Source of the DNA: Linderina pennispora
Taxonomy: Eukaryota; Kickxellomycota; Kickxellomycetes; Kickxellales; Kickxellaceae
NCBI RefSeq assembly: GCF_002104995.1
Contig: NW_024468377.1
Coordinates: 1 to 28,534 of the forward strand
Direction of reading: 5' to 3'
DNA length: 28,534 bases
Numbering within the stretch: the first letter of the stretch is position 1; every line of letters starts with the position of its first letter. Below are positions 15,659 through 25,546 of the stretch, piece after piece. The translations under genes were made by a program, and so were the position numbers. The notes below the pieces were generated by a model. The model was not told the DNA's origin, did not search any database, and saw only the letters and a list, made by a program, of their open reading frames with translations.

Positions 15659-16443
15659 ATGGTAACGAGCGAAATTCGGCGAACGCCTTGTTTCCGCACG
15701 AGGGGACCCTTAGGGCACGCACGCTCACTGCATGCTCGCTTTGTTGTAGGGACCGCGGTTGACTATTGACGAGAAGCGCAAGCGCATGATGGACATATTC
15801 CACGAGTCGGTGAGTATCAGAGGCTGCAGCTGGCGTATGCTTTAGCTGTTGAATACAGAGCATGCACTTAAAGCCATGCGCAACCCAGCACCTGTAGCAA
15901 GATGTGTTCCTTCTCAAGGAGCTGGAGAAGATCGGGCCGAAGCAAAAGGGAATCGTCGCGCAGACAGTCAAGGACGTGGTGCAGTCACTGGTGGACGACG
16001 GCATGTGCCATGCCGAGAAGATTGGCTCATCAAACTACTTCTGGTCGTTCCCAAGCGAGGCAGCAATCAAGCGACGCAACAGAATTGCCGACCTGGAGAA
16101 GGAGATCGCGCAAGTTGACGGCAAGATCGAGGCATTGGGGTCATCGATCGAGAAGGCGCAGTTTGGGCGTGAGCAGACTGACGAGCGGGCATCATTGATG
16201 GAGGAACTGGCGGAGATCGAGGCCAGGTGGAATTTGCAGCAGGAGGAGCTGCAGCAGTTCAAGGAGTGCGATCCGGAGCTGATGAACCAGCGCCGCAAGG
16301 AGACTGTGGTGGCCCAAGATGCTGCTAATCGATGGACCGACAACATCTTTATTATCCAAGGCTGGGCTCGCGACAAGTTCAACATGGAGACATCTGTATT
16401 CAACAAGGCATTTGAAATCCCAGATGACCTTGACAGCGTTTGA
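15659..16443 (+). CDS. MND1: Meiotic recombination protein Mnd1 (three exons)
   Basis: The protein is 202 residues once two introns are removed. Exon 1 is apparently the ATG alone (15659-15661), followed by an intron at 15662-15749 (GTAACG...TTGTAG). Exon 2 is 15750-15809 (GPRLTIDEKRKRMMDIFHES). The second intron is 15810-15897 (GTGAGT...CTGTAG). Exon 3 is 15898-16443, starting QDVFLLKELEK. The domains are the Mnd1 winged helix, with SLVDDGMCHAEKIGSSNYFWSFPS at about residues 50-73, then a long coiled coil, and the conserved end ANRWTDNIF. Mnd1 pairs with Hop2 and helps Dmc1/Rad51 in meiotic strand invasion. Without splicing, the first frame stops in exon 2, so splicing is required. Its presence suggests a sexual cycle. 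A poly(A) signal lies at 16524. Confidence 0.9.
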
Positions 16444-16523
16444 GTATACATTGTGAGAGAGCCAAGTGCAGCAGGGGTTTGGTATGTCATGGTATCCAGC
16501 GCTCGCAATGGTTCAGGCGGACA

Positions 16524-16529
16524 AATAAA
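16524..16529 (+). terminator. Poly(A) signal of the Mnd1 gene
   Basis: AATAAA 80 nt after the Mnd1 stop codon. Confidence 0.5.
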
Positions 16530-16684
16530 TCAAGGGTGGGTGATCGTGATCAAGGACGTGCGTAATGCCTACGTATGCCTCAGAGCCGTCCGCGCGTCGA
16601 GGGCTTGATGCTGCAATTGACTAATTTCTCTCCTTTTTGCAAAATCGTTCACTCTACTCACTTTTTCCCCCAACTATAACAGCA

Positions 16685-17527
16685 ATGAACCGCTTTATTG
16701 ACCAGTTGACAAACAACGGCGAGCTCGACACAGAGTTCAGCACGGCAGTGGACACCACAGGGCACGGGCTGCAGTTTGAGCTGGCTGGAGTGGATAACCC
16801 AGCGGCGTTCACGCAAAAGTTCACTGATGTGAAGTCTGAGAATGACGCTCGCATTAAAATTGCGCACGGAACCACGACACTGGCGTTCAAGTTCAAGGAG
16901 GGCGTGATGATTGCGACGGATTCGCGGGCGACGGCGGGCAACGTTATTGCGTCGCAGTCGGTGAAGAAGGTCATCGAGATCAACCCGTACCTGCTGGGCA
17001 CGATGGCAGGCGGAGCAGCGGACTGCTCGTTCTGGGAGCGCGTGCTGGGGATGGAGTGCCGGCTGTATGAGCTGCGCAACAAGAAGCGGATCTCGGTTGC
17101 GGCGGCGTCGAAGCTGCTGGCAAACCTGGTGTACCGGTACAAGGGCATGGGGCTGTCTATGGGGACCATGGTTGCTGGCTGGGACGAGAAGGGCCCGGGG
17201 CTGTACTATGTGGACTCTGAGGGCCAGCGGGTAGCCAACGATCTGTTCTCGGTTGGATCCGGGTCGACGTTTGCCTACGGCGTGCTGGACTCAAAGTACA
17301 GGTATGACATGTCGGTCGACGAGGCCAAGGATCTGGCCCGTCGCGCCATCTACCATGCGACACACCGCGATGCGTTTTCGGGAGGTGTTGTGCGCATGTA
17401 CTGGGTCAACGAGAACGGCTGGGTTCCGTACCCGCTCGAGGACGTTGGCGAGCTGTACTACCAGTTCCACCCCGAGATCCAGCTCACGAACGCGGCCGAT
17501 GCACCGCTAGCTCTGGCCTCTGCCTGA
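16685..17527 (+). CDS. PRE2: Proteasome 20S core subunit beta5
   Basis: A 280-residue precursor with ATG 16685 chosen over an upstream in-frame codon, because it directly follows a leader-like pyrimidine tract and gives a normal propeptide. The propeptide ends ARIKIAHG; cleavage after Gly62 exposes the catalytic Thr63 (TTTLAF). Asp79 in IATDSRAT and Lys95 in SVKKV sit at mature positions 17 and 33, the other members of the catalytic set. [27 protein letters not shown] and the [15 protein letters not shown] segment are typical of beta5. This subunit gives the chymotrypsin-like activity of the proteasome. No intron and no defect are seen. Confidence 0.95.
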   Translation: MNRFIDQLTNNGELDTEFSTAVDTTGHGLQFELAGVDNPAAFTQKFTDVKSENDARIKIAHGTTTLAFKFKEGVMIATDSRATAGNVIASQSVKKVIEINPYLLGTMAGGAADCSFWERVLGMECRLYELRNKKRISVAAASKLLANLVYRYKGMGLSMGTMVAGWDEKGPGLYYVDSEGQRVANDLFSVGSGSTFAYGVLDSKYRYDMSVDEAKDLARRAIYHATHRDAFSGGVVRMYWVNENGWVPYPLEDVGELYYQFHPEIQLTNAADAPLALASA

Positions 17528-17582
17528 GATATTTTTCCCATGAGTCACTATTACAAATTCAACAAAGGTCCATTCTATGTGT

Positions 17583-18557
17583 CTATTTCTGGCGCAGCTC
17601 GATGGACAGGCGAGACAGGTACTCGTATGTCATGAACATGGCGGCGTTGGCTGGGAAGGCCCGCACCAGGGTGATGCCAAGGCCGCGGTAGAAGGCCCGG
17701 ATGCCGCCGCGGCCATAGACTGTGCGGATGGTGCTGGCAATGCCTGGCCGCTCAGGAGCACCAGCGGTGGCCCGCACATCGGCGGTCTGGATAAAGGACT
17801 TCACGACGTCGATCGGGTACGACGAGATGTTGTAGGCAACGCCTGCGCATCCGCCGGCCAGAATGATGCTGCCGGGACCAAGGTCTGACTTTTGCGCCTT
17901 GTTCTGCGAGCGCATCAGCTGGCGGACCACGACCTCGTAGGCGCCGAACCAGCAGCCCACGCCGACGGTCTCGCGGGCCACAGTCGGCGTAATGCCCTTG
18001 TAGATGCCTGCAATGCCCTGGGTCTTGAGCAAGTGCTTGACCACGGAAATCGGTCCCGTAAACTTCACATTGGCCGTGCTGGCTGCTCCGCCATATGCCT
18101 GGACATTCTCCACCTGCAGCTTGCATTTGACCAGCTCCACCGGCGATATGACAAAGGCGCAGATGGTGCCCGAGAGGCCGCCGCTCAGGAACAGCTGCGG
18201 CAGCGTCAGCTCGCTTCCAGTGTTGTTGGTTGCGGTGCGGATGATGCTCTGGATGCGGTTGTAGGCGTAGAAGGCCACGGCGTTCTCGGCCATGGCGCCC
18301 AGCAGTGGCGATGCCAGGCCGCGGTAGAACCCGCGGAAGCCCTCGTTCTGCCATGTCTGCTTCAGGCAGTCTAGCGTGCCCGAGAACACCTGCGACTCGG
18401 AGGTCTGCAGCCGCACCTTGACTGTGTCGAACGGGTACTCGACAAACTTGCCTGCCATGCCGGCCAGCGAGCCAAACGCCAGGTCCTCGAACCCGGAGAT
18501 GCGTGGGCGCTCGTCGTGCTTTGCTATTTCGCTGACCGTGGGGAATTCGGCCTCCAT
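17583..18557 (-). CDS. ORT1: Mitochondrial carrier, ornithine transporter (Ort1/Arg11) type
   Basis: A 324-residue SLC25-family carrier. The start (minus ATG at 18557, MEAEFPTVSEIAKHD) is preferred; the longer frame upstream is Pro/Ser-rich and contains a G10/C10 run, so it looks like leader. Three carrier repeats are present, each with its PX[DE]XX[KR] signature: PFDTVK near residue 43, PVELVK near the middle and PIDVVK in the third. GKFVEYPFDTVKVRLQT and GFYRGLASPLLGAMAENAV resemble fungal ornithine carriers, which exchange ornithine across the inner membrane for arginine synthesis. The family is certain; the substrate is inferred from this resemblance. It ends 56 bp from the convergent beta5 gene. 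Confidence 0.85.
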   Translation of the reverse strand: MEAEFPTVSEIAKHDERPRISGFEDLAFGSLAGMAGKFVEYPFDTVKVRLQTSESQVFSGTLDCLKQTWQNEGFRGFYRGLASPLLGAMAENAVAFYAYNRIQSIIRTATNNTGSELTLPQLFLSGGLSGTICAFVISPVELVKCKLQVENVQAYGGAASTANVKFTGPISVVKHLLKTQGIAGIYKGITPTVARETVGVGCWFGAYEVVVRQLMRSQNKAQKSDLGPGSIILAGGCAGVAYNISSYPIDVVKSFIQTADVRATAGAPERPGIASTIRTVYGRGGIRAFYRGLGITLVRAFPANAAMFMTYEYLSRLSIELRQK

Positions 18558-19031
18558 GTGCAGTTCGCTCTGTTTTGCTTGTAAGCCTGGTGGGGGGGGG
18601 GAGAACCAGGAAAAGGAAGATAAGAATCGGTTTGAGGCACTGCCCGTTTTTTCCCACTGATTTTGTGTCGTGGCTGCCTCCTTGAGCGTCTTTTTCCCAC
18701 CACAGATTCGTTCTAGGACTGCTGGCTTGGCCAGGTCACGCCTGCTTCCTGTGTGCCCTAGCGCCTTTGCCCCCACCTGTCTGCCTGGGAAGAAGAAGCC
18801 TGGCGAAGCGCGTCGAATGGAGGCGCCTCGGCTTATGCGTGGTGAGGGGGCGCTGCGTTTGTTTTTCTTCCAAGTGGGCCACAGCAGCGCCAGCCGTCAT
18901 CCACCGCAGGGGCAGCCTGCCCACCATAAATACAAGCCAGGGCGCATTCTTGCCAGTGGGGGTTCGTCCGTTTGGATTAGCGCTATTTCTTAACTTGCAC
19001 ACTCAAACCCTTACACATAACCAAAGCCCCC
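18558..19031. promoter_or_regulatory. Divergent promoter region between carrier and FSH hydrolase genes
   Basis: A 474-bp gap between two divergent starts. It contains a G10 run (18592-18601), which is a likely site of sequencing slippage, and a TATA-like CATAAATACA near 18925, about 105 nt before the hydrolase ATG. No other gene seen. Confidence 0.45.
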
Positions 19032-19943
19032 ATGTCTGCCAAGCCCAAGATTCTTTGCCTGCACGGATACGCCGAGAACGGCGAGCTGTTCCAGATCAAG
19101 TCGCGCAACTTTAGGCGGGTGATTGGGGACAACGCCGAGCTCGTCTATCCTACTGCGCCCATTGATGTCGGCATCCTGCGGGCTACTGCCGAGGAGCTAC
19201 TGTCGCCGAACGGTGGAAACGACTTCAGGAACTTCTCCTGGTGGTGGACCAAGAGCGCCCAGCGCATTGAGGTGCGCGGTCTCGACAAGAGCCTGAAGGT
19301 CATTGCCCAGATCCTCAACGAGCAGGTAAGGTTGCTAGCCCACTGCATTCCCCATTCAGGCTGGTGGTGGCCCATGGTCACTAATGAGAGCCTCCCCGTG
19401 CTTGGCTGTTGCGTGTAGGGTCCGTTTGACGGAATTCTCGGATTCTCGCAAGGTACAGTTGGTGGCGCTAATTTGTCAGATATCCCCCTGTTTCTGGAGG
19501 AAAGAGGGGCATTTTCCAAAGTCAGCTAGAGGCAGAGACAGAGGCAGTTTCTCAGAAGAATGTGATGTTATCCTGTAGGCGCCTGTTTTGCGTCCTTGAT
19601 CTGTGCTCTGCTTGAGGGCCGCGAGGGATACGATTTCGGCGTTCCCGTGGACCATCCGCCGCTCAAGTTCATAATGCTGTCCGGTGGCGTGGTCATGGAG
19701 ATCGGCGAGCTGCGGAAGGTGCTGGACACTCCGTTTTCAACGCCCAGCATGCACATGATGGGCACGCTGGACACTGTCATCGATATCAAGGGGTCTAGGG
19801 AGCTGGCGTCCCGGTTCCCTGACCCGGTCATCTACGAGTTCGTCGGTGGCCACTTCCTGCCCAACACCCCGCACTGCCGCCGCGCAATGCGTGCGTTCCT
19901 CAAGCCGTTTATTCCGGTCGACGAGGAGCCCGAGTCAAATTAA
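19032..19943 (+). CDS. FSH-family serine hydrolase, intron-containing copy
   Basis: The protein is 230 residues from three exons: 19032-19325, 19419-19452 and 19579-19943. Intron 1 (19326-19418) runs GTAAGG to GTGTAG, and intron 2 (19453-19578) runs GTACAG to CTGTAG. Splicing restores the nucleophile motif GFSQGACFAS across the exon 2/3 junction, which strongly supports the model. The alpha/beta-hydrolase start ILCLHGYAENGELFQIK, the Ser of GFSQG, the Asp of GTLDTVID and the His of GGHFLP form the FSH (DUF341) catalytic triad. Yeast FSH proteins are small serine hydrolases of uncertain natural substrate. It is followed 204 bp later by an intronless paralogue. Confidence 0.92.
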
Positions 19944-20147
19944 TGGTGGCGCCCTGTCCCCCGCCTGGCTCGCAGTTCAAATAACGCACGCCACCGACGA
20001 CTATTCTTGATTGTGAAGTGCAATGAAGGTGTATTGTCAACGACATTATTTCTTTTTCTTATCAAGTGCACTGCTTATTACATTCGCTTTCTCACCTCTG
20101 CTTTTTTCATTTTACTCTAGCCAGTACTGAATAGGACTCGTGGGGCA

Positions 20148-20834
20148 ATGTCAGTCGATACCAGCACAAGCAAGCTCCGCGTGCTGTGTTTGCACGGATA
20201 TGAGCAGGATGCCAGCGTGTTTCGCGTCAAGATCAAGCACCTGGTGAGGGAGATGGCCGAGCAGGTTGAATTCGTGTTTGCTACTGCACCCAATGTTCTG
20301 CGTCCCTTCGACTACTCGGGCATGGACAGCCTGCTGCAGCAATCGCTGATTCAGTCGGGCAACACAATATCGCGCGTGCGTCATGGCTGGTATACGCAGC
20401 TCAGCGATACCCCCGAGATCACCCATGGCCTCGAAAACAGCGTTGCGTACCTCCAGGGTATGCTTGAGGAGCTGGGCCCCTTTGACGGCATCTTTGGGTT
20501 CTCCCAGGGCGCGCTGATGGCCGCTGCTATGTGCTCACTGATCGAAAATAGCGTGTATACCGGCCACCCACCGTTCAAATTCGCTGTATTGGCATCTGGA
20601 TATAAGCTCAGAGATGCGAAGTGGACGTGGTTGTACGATAGGCCGCTCAAGACGCCGTCGCTACACGTATATGGCGTGGTCGATAGCATGATCCACATCA
20701 GCCGCTCGGTCGACCTGATGAACGTGTTTGCCAATGCGCACGAGTACTGTTATGTCGGCGGCCACTTTGTGCCTAAATCACGGCAGTCAATTGGCGTAAT
20801 AGCAGACTTTATCCTGCAGTTCAGGTCAAAGTAA
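20148..20834 (+). CDS. FSH-family serine hydrolase, intronless copy
   Basis: A 228-residue paralogue of the preceding gene in a single exon. It starts MSVDTSTSKLRVLCLHGYEQ and keeps the oxyanion and nucleophile region GPFDGIFGFSQGALMAAAM, the Asp in VYGVVDSMIH and the His in YVGGHFVP, so the triad is complete. The middle segment (residues about 48-95) diverges most from the neighbour and probably shapes the substrate pocket. Both intron positions of the neighbour are uninterrupted here. Tandem duplication followed by intron loss or gain is the simplest history. The substrate is unknown. Confidence 0.9.
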   Translation: MSVDTSTSKLRVLCLHGYEQDASVFRVKIKHLVREMAEQVEFVFATAPNVLRPFDYSGMDSLLQQSLIQSGNTISRVRHGWYTQLSDTPEITHGLENSVAYLQGMLEELGPFDGIFGFSQGALMAAAMCSLIENSVYTGHPPFKFAVLASGYKLRDAKWTWLYDRPLKTPSLHVYGVVDSMIHISRSVDLMNVFANAHEYCYVGGHFVPKSRQSIGVIADFILQFRSK

Positions 20835-21075
20835 TATATGACTTGGTGGCGCCCAGAAGGCTAATTGCTAATGTGCGCCACCCCATTTGTACACATACAA
20901 CGGCTGATCTCAAGTAATCGATCAGTATGTATTAGCAAGATAGCGTTGAGATCAAGCACTGCCACCACCAGCCAGCTTACAACAAGCACTTGCCTTGCAC
21001 GCGTCTTTGCATATCCGGCTTGTTCCAGCTGCACAGCTTTCTCCATTTCCCTCAGTTATTTTTACAATTACAGCA

Positions 21076-21321
21076 ATGTCGGGCAACTTTGACCAGGCGA
21101 CCCAGCGCGAGCTTTCGGCATTTGTCGAGCAGGAGTCGGCCAAGATGCAATTGCAGAGCAACATTCACGAGTTCACGGGCCGGTGCTGGGAGACGTGCAT
21201 CAAGGACGCAAAGTCGAACCAGCTTGACAGCCGGGAGAAGAGCTGCATGGAGAACTGCGTTGGGCGGTTCATCGACACCAGCGTGTTCATTGTCAAGCGC
21301 CTGCAGATGAACCAGCACTAG
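21076..21321 (+). CDS. TIM8: Mitochondrial import chaperone subunit Tim8
   Basis: An 81-residue small Tim. ATG 21076 (MSGNFDQATQRELSAFVEQE) is chosen because Tim8 proteins begin with this acidic QRELxxFxEQE pattern; the frame upstream is leader. The twin CX3C motif is CWETC and CMENC, followed by the family tail GRFIDTSVFIVKRLQ. Tim8 works with Tim13 in the intermembrane space to escort a subset of inner-membrane precursors such as Tim23. No intron or defect. It is the second small Tim in the window (Tim10 lies 7 kb upstream on the other strand). Confidence 0.93.
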   Translation: MSGNFDQATQRELSAFVEQESAKMQLQSNIHEFTGRCWETCIKDAKSNQLDSREKSCMENCVGRFIDTSVFIVKRLQMNQH

Positions 21322-22062
21322 GTGCCGTTTTATGTCCAAAATAGATCAGATCTCAAATCATATATCTGCTGGTATTTCGATTTCGTTTCGATCCATCCCC
21401 TGCGGAGGAATGCTGTTTGTTGTGATAGTCGTATGCGCTATAAGCTTTCTCCGAATATGGAGGGGGAGGGGGATGACCAGGCTGTTGAAAAGTTGCATCC
21501 AGTTGACAGGCTTCGAGGTTGGTTTGTTTGATGTGACCGAGAAATCTCTGGCGCATTTAAGGCAACAGGGATGGACACCGGTCGACAAGCAGTGCTGCTG
21601 TTGGGGAGGATGTTTGTGGACCTGTTGTTAAGGTTAAAGCCCCGAGAGCCCGCGCATTTGCTGGGTGTTTCATGACTAAAGGGGTGGCAGGGCGGAGCAG
21701 AATTCAATGTCCGTTGCGCAGGTTCATTGCCAAGATGCATATATTTGCATCCCTCTTTTTGCAAAAAAAAAAAAAAACAAGTACCGATGGCACTGGTCAT
21801 TATCGGTGCAAAGCGGCGTTTATTGAGGAGGACGAAAACAAAACCGGATATGCGCAGCCCAAAAAGAAGTTTTTTTTTATTGCGGACTAAATGCCGGAAT
21901 GCCCGTCTGAAGAAGGGTGGTAAGAGGTAGAATGGGGGAACAGGTGAGATGATTAATATACGCCGCATCACAAGGCTCATGTCTCCTGGGCATTATGAGC
22001 GAGTACGAATTTTGGCTCCTTCCCCCGAACAATGAGCGACTTATTCTCTGCCAGAGTGCTGC

Positions 22063-22111
22063 GTCAGAGGTCATCTGACACAATTTTCTTTCGCAGGCAA
22101 CACAGCCTGCG
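22063..22111 (+). other. Two perfect hairpins flanking an AATTTTCTTT stretch
   Basis: GTCAGA-ggtca-TCTGAC (22063-22079) and a 7-bp stem CGCAGGC-aacaca-GCCTGCG (22092-22111), separated by ACAATTTTCTTT. The layout of stem, U-rich Sm-like site and terminal stem recalls the 3' end of an snRNA or similar RNA, but the Sm site is imperfect and no known RNA was matched upstream. Confidence 0.3.
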
Positions 22112-22317
22112 CCGGGCGTAAGTGGAAGATCTACTCCTGGCAGAGAGGGGAGAGGATGCGCCTTTTACAGGATTTCTTCTTCTATTGCTTGAGAAGAAAA
22201 TTACGCGGCATGTCGCGCAGATTCCGGCAGTGGCACGTCCTATGATTTCTGGCGAGTTGACGGTGCTTGCTGATCGTCAAGACTGTAGACATTGGTTGAT
22301 TTTGAATGCCAAGGTAT

Positions 22318-22347
22318 CAGGATAGACAACAACAGGATAGACAACAA
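22318..22347 (+). repeat. Tandem duplicated 15-mer
   Basis: CAGGATAGACAACAA occurs twice in direct succession. Confidence 0.9.
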
Positions 22348-23514
22348 CAATAGGAATCTTTTTTTCCCAACTCGGGGACAGGGTTACATATGAGCCACTG
22401 TTCCGGATTCTGCAGCTGCAGAAAGTCCGAGCAAGGAAGAATGAGGGAGGTGCTAATACGGTGGCGGCGGCTGGTGAATGGACAAGACGCTGTGCACTGA
22501 CAGTCGGGGAGGCAGGGTGTGAGGATGAGGGATCAAAAGGCGATGATTCGTCTGCGGCAAAAGGGCTCATGTACCAAAGCGCGTCACATGGCTATGTGTC
22601 AGGTGGTACGGGTTCGAAAAGGGGGCTGCGAGAACAAAGTGCATGGGCGGTAATGCAGCGGCAGCAATAAAACATGTCTAGAGAGCGCAAATGGGAAGGG
22701 CAGCAGCGGGTTTTCGAACACTTGCTGCAGCAGCAGAATCAGCCAGTCAGCGAAATGCCATTTGACCACTCATTTTTATTCTCTTCTGCAGAGCGGGCTG
22801 CCCATGTTCGCTCTGCGGCTGGGGCGTGTGTGGGAAATAAATAGCAGGGCATATGGACATGGCGAAGCTAAAAATGGACTCTATTTATTCCCTTCTTCCT
22901 GCCCTCGGCCTTGTGAATACACGTTCAACCGCATAATTTTATTATAGCACTTACACTATTCCCATCGACCGGCGCACAGGCGTTTTTATTTATCGGTGGC
23001 GAATTGTTCCGTGGCAGATAAATTAAGCCAGCCCACTCATCCCCACATCGTCACTGTGTGACACAAGAGGACCGTTGAGACCGTTTTGCGAACCGGGCAA
23101 TCGCCATTCACACACTTGTATCCGAGAGCTTTTCCGCCCTTCCGAGCGCTGCTCGCTTTCCCAATTCTGTTGTTCAAAACAACGGCAGCAGTAAAAAATA
23201 AGCGATCTACATCCACAGCGCCAAATCATTATTTTGGGCATAATTTTCTCTCTTCTTTCTGACAACTACTGGGAGGCGGCGCAATAGGTTCGCCCTTCCA
23301 GACTCTGAGACACTCGTCCTTGCAGGTCCCTCCCCCCACACAAACACAGCTGCCGCTGCTCCTGCGCTTCAAATACTCGGCGGGTTTCCTCAGACCCAGT
23401 CTGTGCTGCTCCTTGTCTCTGCTTTTTTCTTTTTCGTGGCCAAAAAACATTTTCCTTCTTATTCCCTTGTCTCAGCGTTGAGCGCGAGCAAACCTGCCCC
23501 CTGAGTCCACTGTG

Positions 23515-23570
23515 CATAGTTCCCCTTCCCTCTCTCTCACTCCATCCCCCCTCCTTCCCTCTCCTCCGTA
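23515..23570 (+). promoter_or_regulatory. Pyrimidine-rich tract upstream of the bHLH gene
   Basis: About 55 bases almost wholly C and T, 260-315 nt before the start codon. Such tracts are common in fungal promoters and leaders; a specific role is not shown. Confidence 0.35.
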
Positions 23571-23829
23571 AACCCACCCAGCGCCCTCTCGTGTGTGTGT
23601 TTATCCCCCGCTTTCTCATTTATTTCATAGTCTGTCTTTGCAGTTTTGGCATATTACTCTATTTTTCTTTCGTTCGGTTGACCCAGGAAGAAAATAGTGC
23701 GATTCCATATCGATACAGACTCCTTTCGGCATCCCTCTCCTCGCTCATTTTCTTACCCTAGTTGGTTCCGGTAACCAGAAAGCGGAAAACAAGCAAACAA
23801 CAAAGACCCGGTGTTAATTACAGCAGTCC

Positions 23830-25208
23830 ATGATGTCGTTCTCGAACCCACCCAATATGGTCTTCATTGACCCATTCACTGGCGAGCAAAGCACGGCTAT
23901 GCAGACCCCTGGCGCACAGCCACAGCATGCGGGAGCCACGTACTTCCACAATCCACATGCTGCTGCCGCCACCCTTTATTCGACGACGCCCATGGCAGTC
24001 AACACCGCCCACCTGCACCAGGCCCAACAGACGCTGGTCGCAAACAACCCGGTCGCAGCAGCAGCTGCCGCAGCGGCCACAATCAACGCCGCGACCACAG
24101 GCGGCGCAGTCGGTCCGGACCTCCCACCGGCGGTCCCCGAGCAGCGGCCGGTCGGTCTCGGGCATCGATCACGCACAGAGACGCGCCACGCATAATGCGA
24201 TTGAGCGTGCGCGGCGCGAGTCTCTGAACGGGCAGTTCCAGGATCTGGCGTCGGCAGTGCCATCGCTGATCCATGTGCGGCGGCCGAGCAAGGCGACGAT
24301 CGTGGAGAAGTCGCTGGACTACATCCGGTCGTTCAAGGACCATCTCAACAACCGTGACCAGTACATCAAGAAGCTGCAGCTGCGCAACCTGGCGCTGCAC
24401 GACGAGGTGAACCGCCTGCGCCAGCAGCTGGGCCTGGAGCCCATTGCTGATGCTGGTGAGCCGGCTGAGATCCTTCCCTCGCTGGACGACATTGTGACCG
24501 GCAAGGCCGACGCTAAGGCGTGCAGCCGCTCAGGTCCGTCGTCACAGCCGAGTCGCTTGCCGAGGAGTCGGCAGAGCTCGCTGCTCGGAACCAGCAGCAC
24601 ATCCACGAGATCAAACCGGCCGTGCTGCGGGTCAACACCAGTGCTGCCCTGATTGCGGCTCGCACGGGCTCGTCGTCACACAGCGACAGCGGGTCCATCG
24701 ACCACTCACCACTCAACATGTCGCCTGCCTCGGCGCCGCTGCTGTCCCAGATGCCCTCGCTGACGATGGGCATGGGCGCCCCGCAGATGCACACATCTGG
24801 CGATAGCGCGGCGGCGGCAGCGGCGGCAGCAGCGGCAGCGGCCTTTGTGGCTCATGCCACGGCGGCCCAGCAGCAGCAGGTGATGGCTGGCATGTCGGTC
24901 AACCCGGCGGTGACGCTGGGCAATGTCATTGACATGTCGGGCAATGGCCAGCGTTACGGCGGCGCCGGGCGGCTGGGACGAGCAGAAGAGCATGCCTAAT
25001 TATATCCCGCAGGCTGGTGCGGCGAACCAATCAGCTGGTCTGAGCGGCATCGACTATAGCCAGTTCTCGCAAGTGCTCTCTGCAGTCACATCGTCGACCT
25101 CCATGCCGATCGTGACATCAGCCAGCCTGTCCGACCACTCCTCTCGCCACGCTGTCACTCAATGCTCAGCAGAAGCAGCAGCAGCAGCTCGACAGCAACA
25201 TGTCGTAA
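23830..25208 (+). CDS. bHLH transcription factor (class B, E-box type), frame-broken
   Basis: The start is ATG 23830 (MMSFSNPPNMVFIDPFTG). The N-terminal part (about 100 residues) is Ala/Gln-rich. The basic helix-loop-helix follows at about 24176-24440. Its basic region reads HNAIERARRESLN, with the His-Glu-Arg triplet that predicts CACGTG binding, and a leucine-heptad helix LQLRNLALHDEVNRL follows the second helix. The rest is Ser/Ala/Gln-rich with a poly-Ala run (about 24810-24842). The sense passes through five segments: an extra base near 24150, a missing base near 24518, an extra base near 24968 and an extra base near 25140. The end is LNAQQKQQQQLDSNMS with TAA at 25206-25208. No introns fit the breaks. 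The protein would be about 458 residues and nuclear. Confidence 0.8.
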
Positions 25209-25449
25209 TGGGGGTGCGAGTGGTGGATGGACGGGGATTCTCCGCCTTGTTCTATTTTCGTTCTGTCCTCCCATGCGGCTCTTCGTGGCCACATCTCCCC
25301 TCATTTATGCCCCTGGCCTATGGCCTTGCATCTCCGCGGTCGACATGGCCGAGTGTCGTCGTTGTCGTCTTTGTCTAAGTGCTATACCATCTCATGCAAT
25401 CCCTCATCTTTTGACTCATCCCTCATACCCCACACCCAAGCTTTTAAGA

Positions 25450-25455
25450 AATAAA
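25450..25455 (+). terminator. Poly(A) signal of the bHLH gene
   Basis: AATAAA 241 nt after the proposed stop and about 90 nt before the convergent Ubc7 stop. Confidence 0.45.
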
Positions 25456-25546
25456 TGGTTTTCTTTTGGCCTCGAATTCTATAGACGAAGCTGTAGTTTC
25501 ATTTCTAACGACTTCACGGGAGATAGCAGACGGCAAAACCCCCTCT

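Larger units (their letters stand above)
21322..23829. other. 2.5-kb region without a convincing gene
   Basis: Many short open frames on both strands, none with recognisable domains or consistent composition. Contents seen are an A15 run (21763-21777), two perfect hairpins (22063-22111), a tandem 15-mer (22318-22347), scattered AATAAA strings (for example near 22667 and 22838) and a long pyrimidine-rich stretch (about 23515-23570). The last 1 kb probably contains the promoter and leader of the bHLH gene. A non-coding RNA gene cannot be ruled out. Confidence 0.5.

Noticed and set aside
17892-18374. A 160-codon + strand frame opposite the mitochondrial carrier gene.
   Set aside because: It is the shadow of the strongly coding minus-strand carrier gene.
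21438-21980. A 180-codon minus-strand open frame in the gene-free region.
   Set aside because: It contains a poly-Phe run from a poly-A tract, no recognisable motif and irregular composition. It looks like chance.
22021-22140. Assignment of the hairpin region to a named spliceosomal snRNA.
   Set aside because: No U1, U2, U4, U5 or U6 signature sequence was found upstream, and the Sm-like site is interrupted by C.
23266-23619. A minus-strand coding frame rich in Arg/Gly/Glu.
   Set aside because: It is the complement of the pyrimidine-rich tract upstream of the bHLH gene; low complexity explains it.
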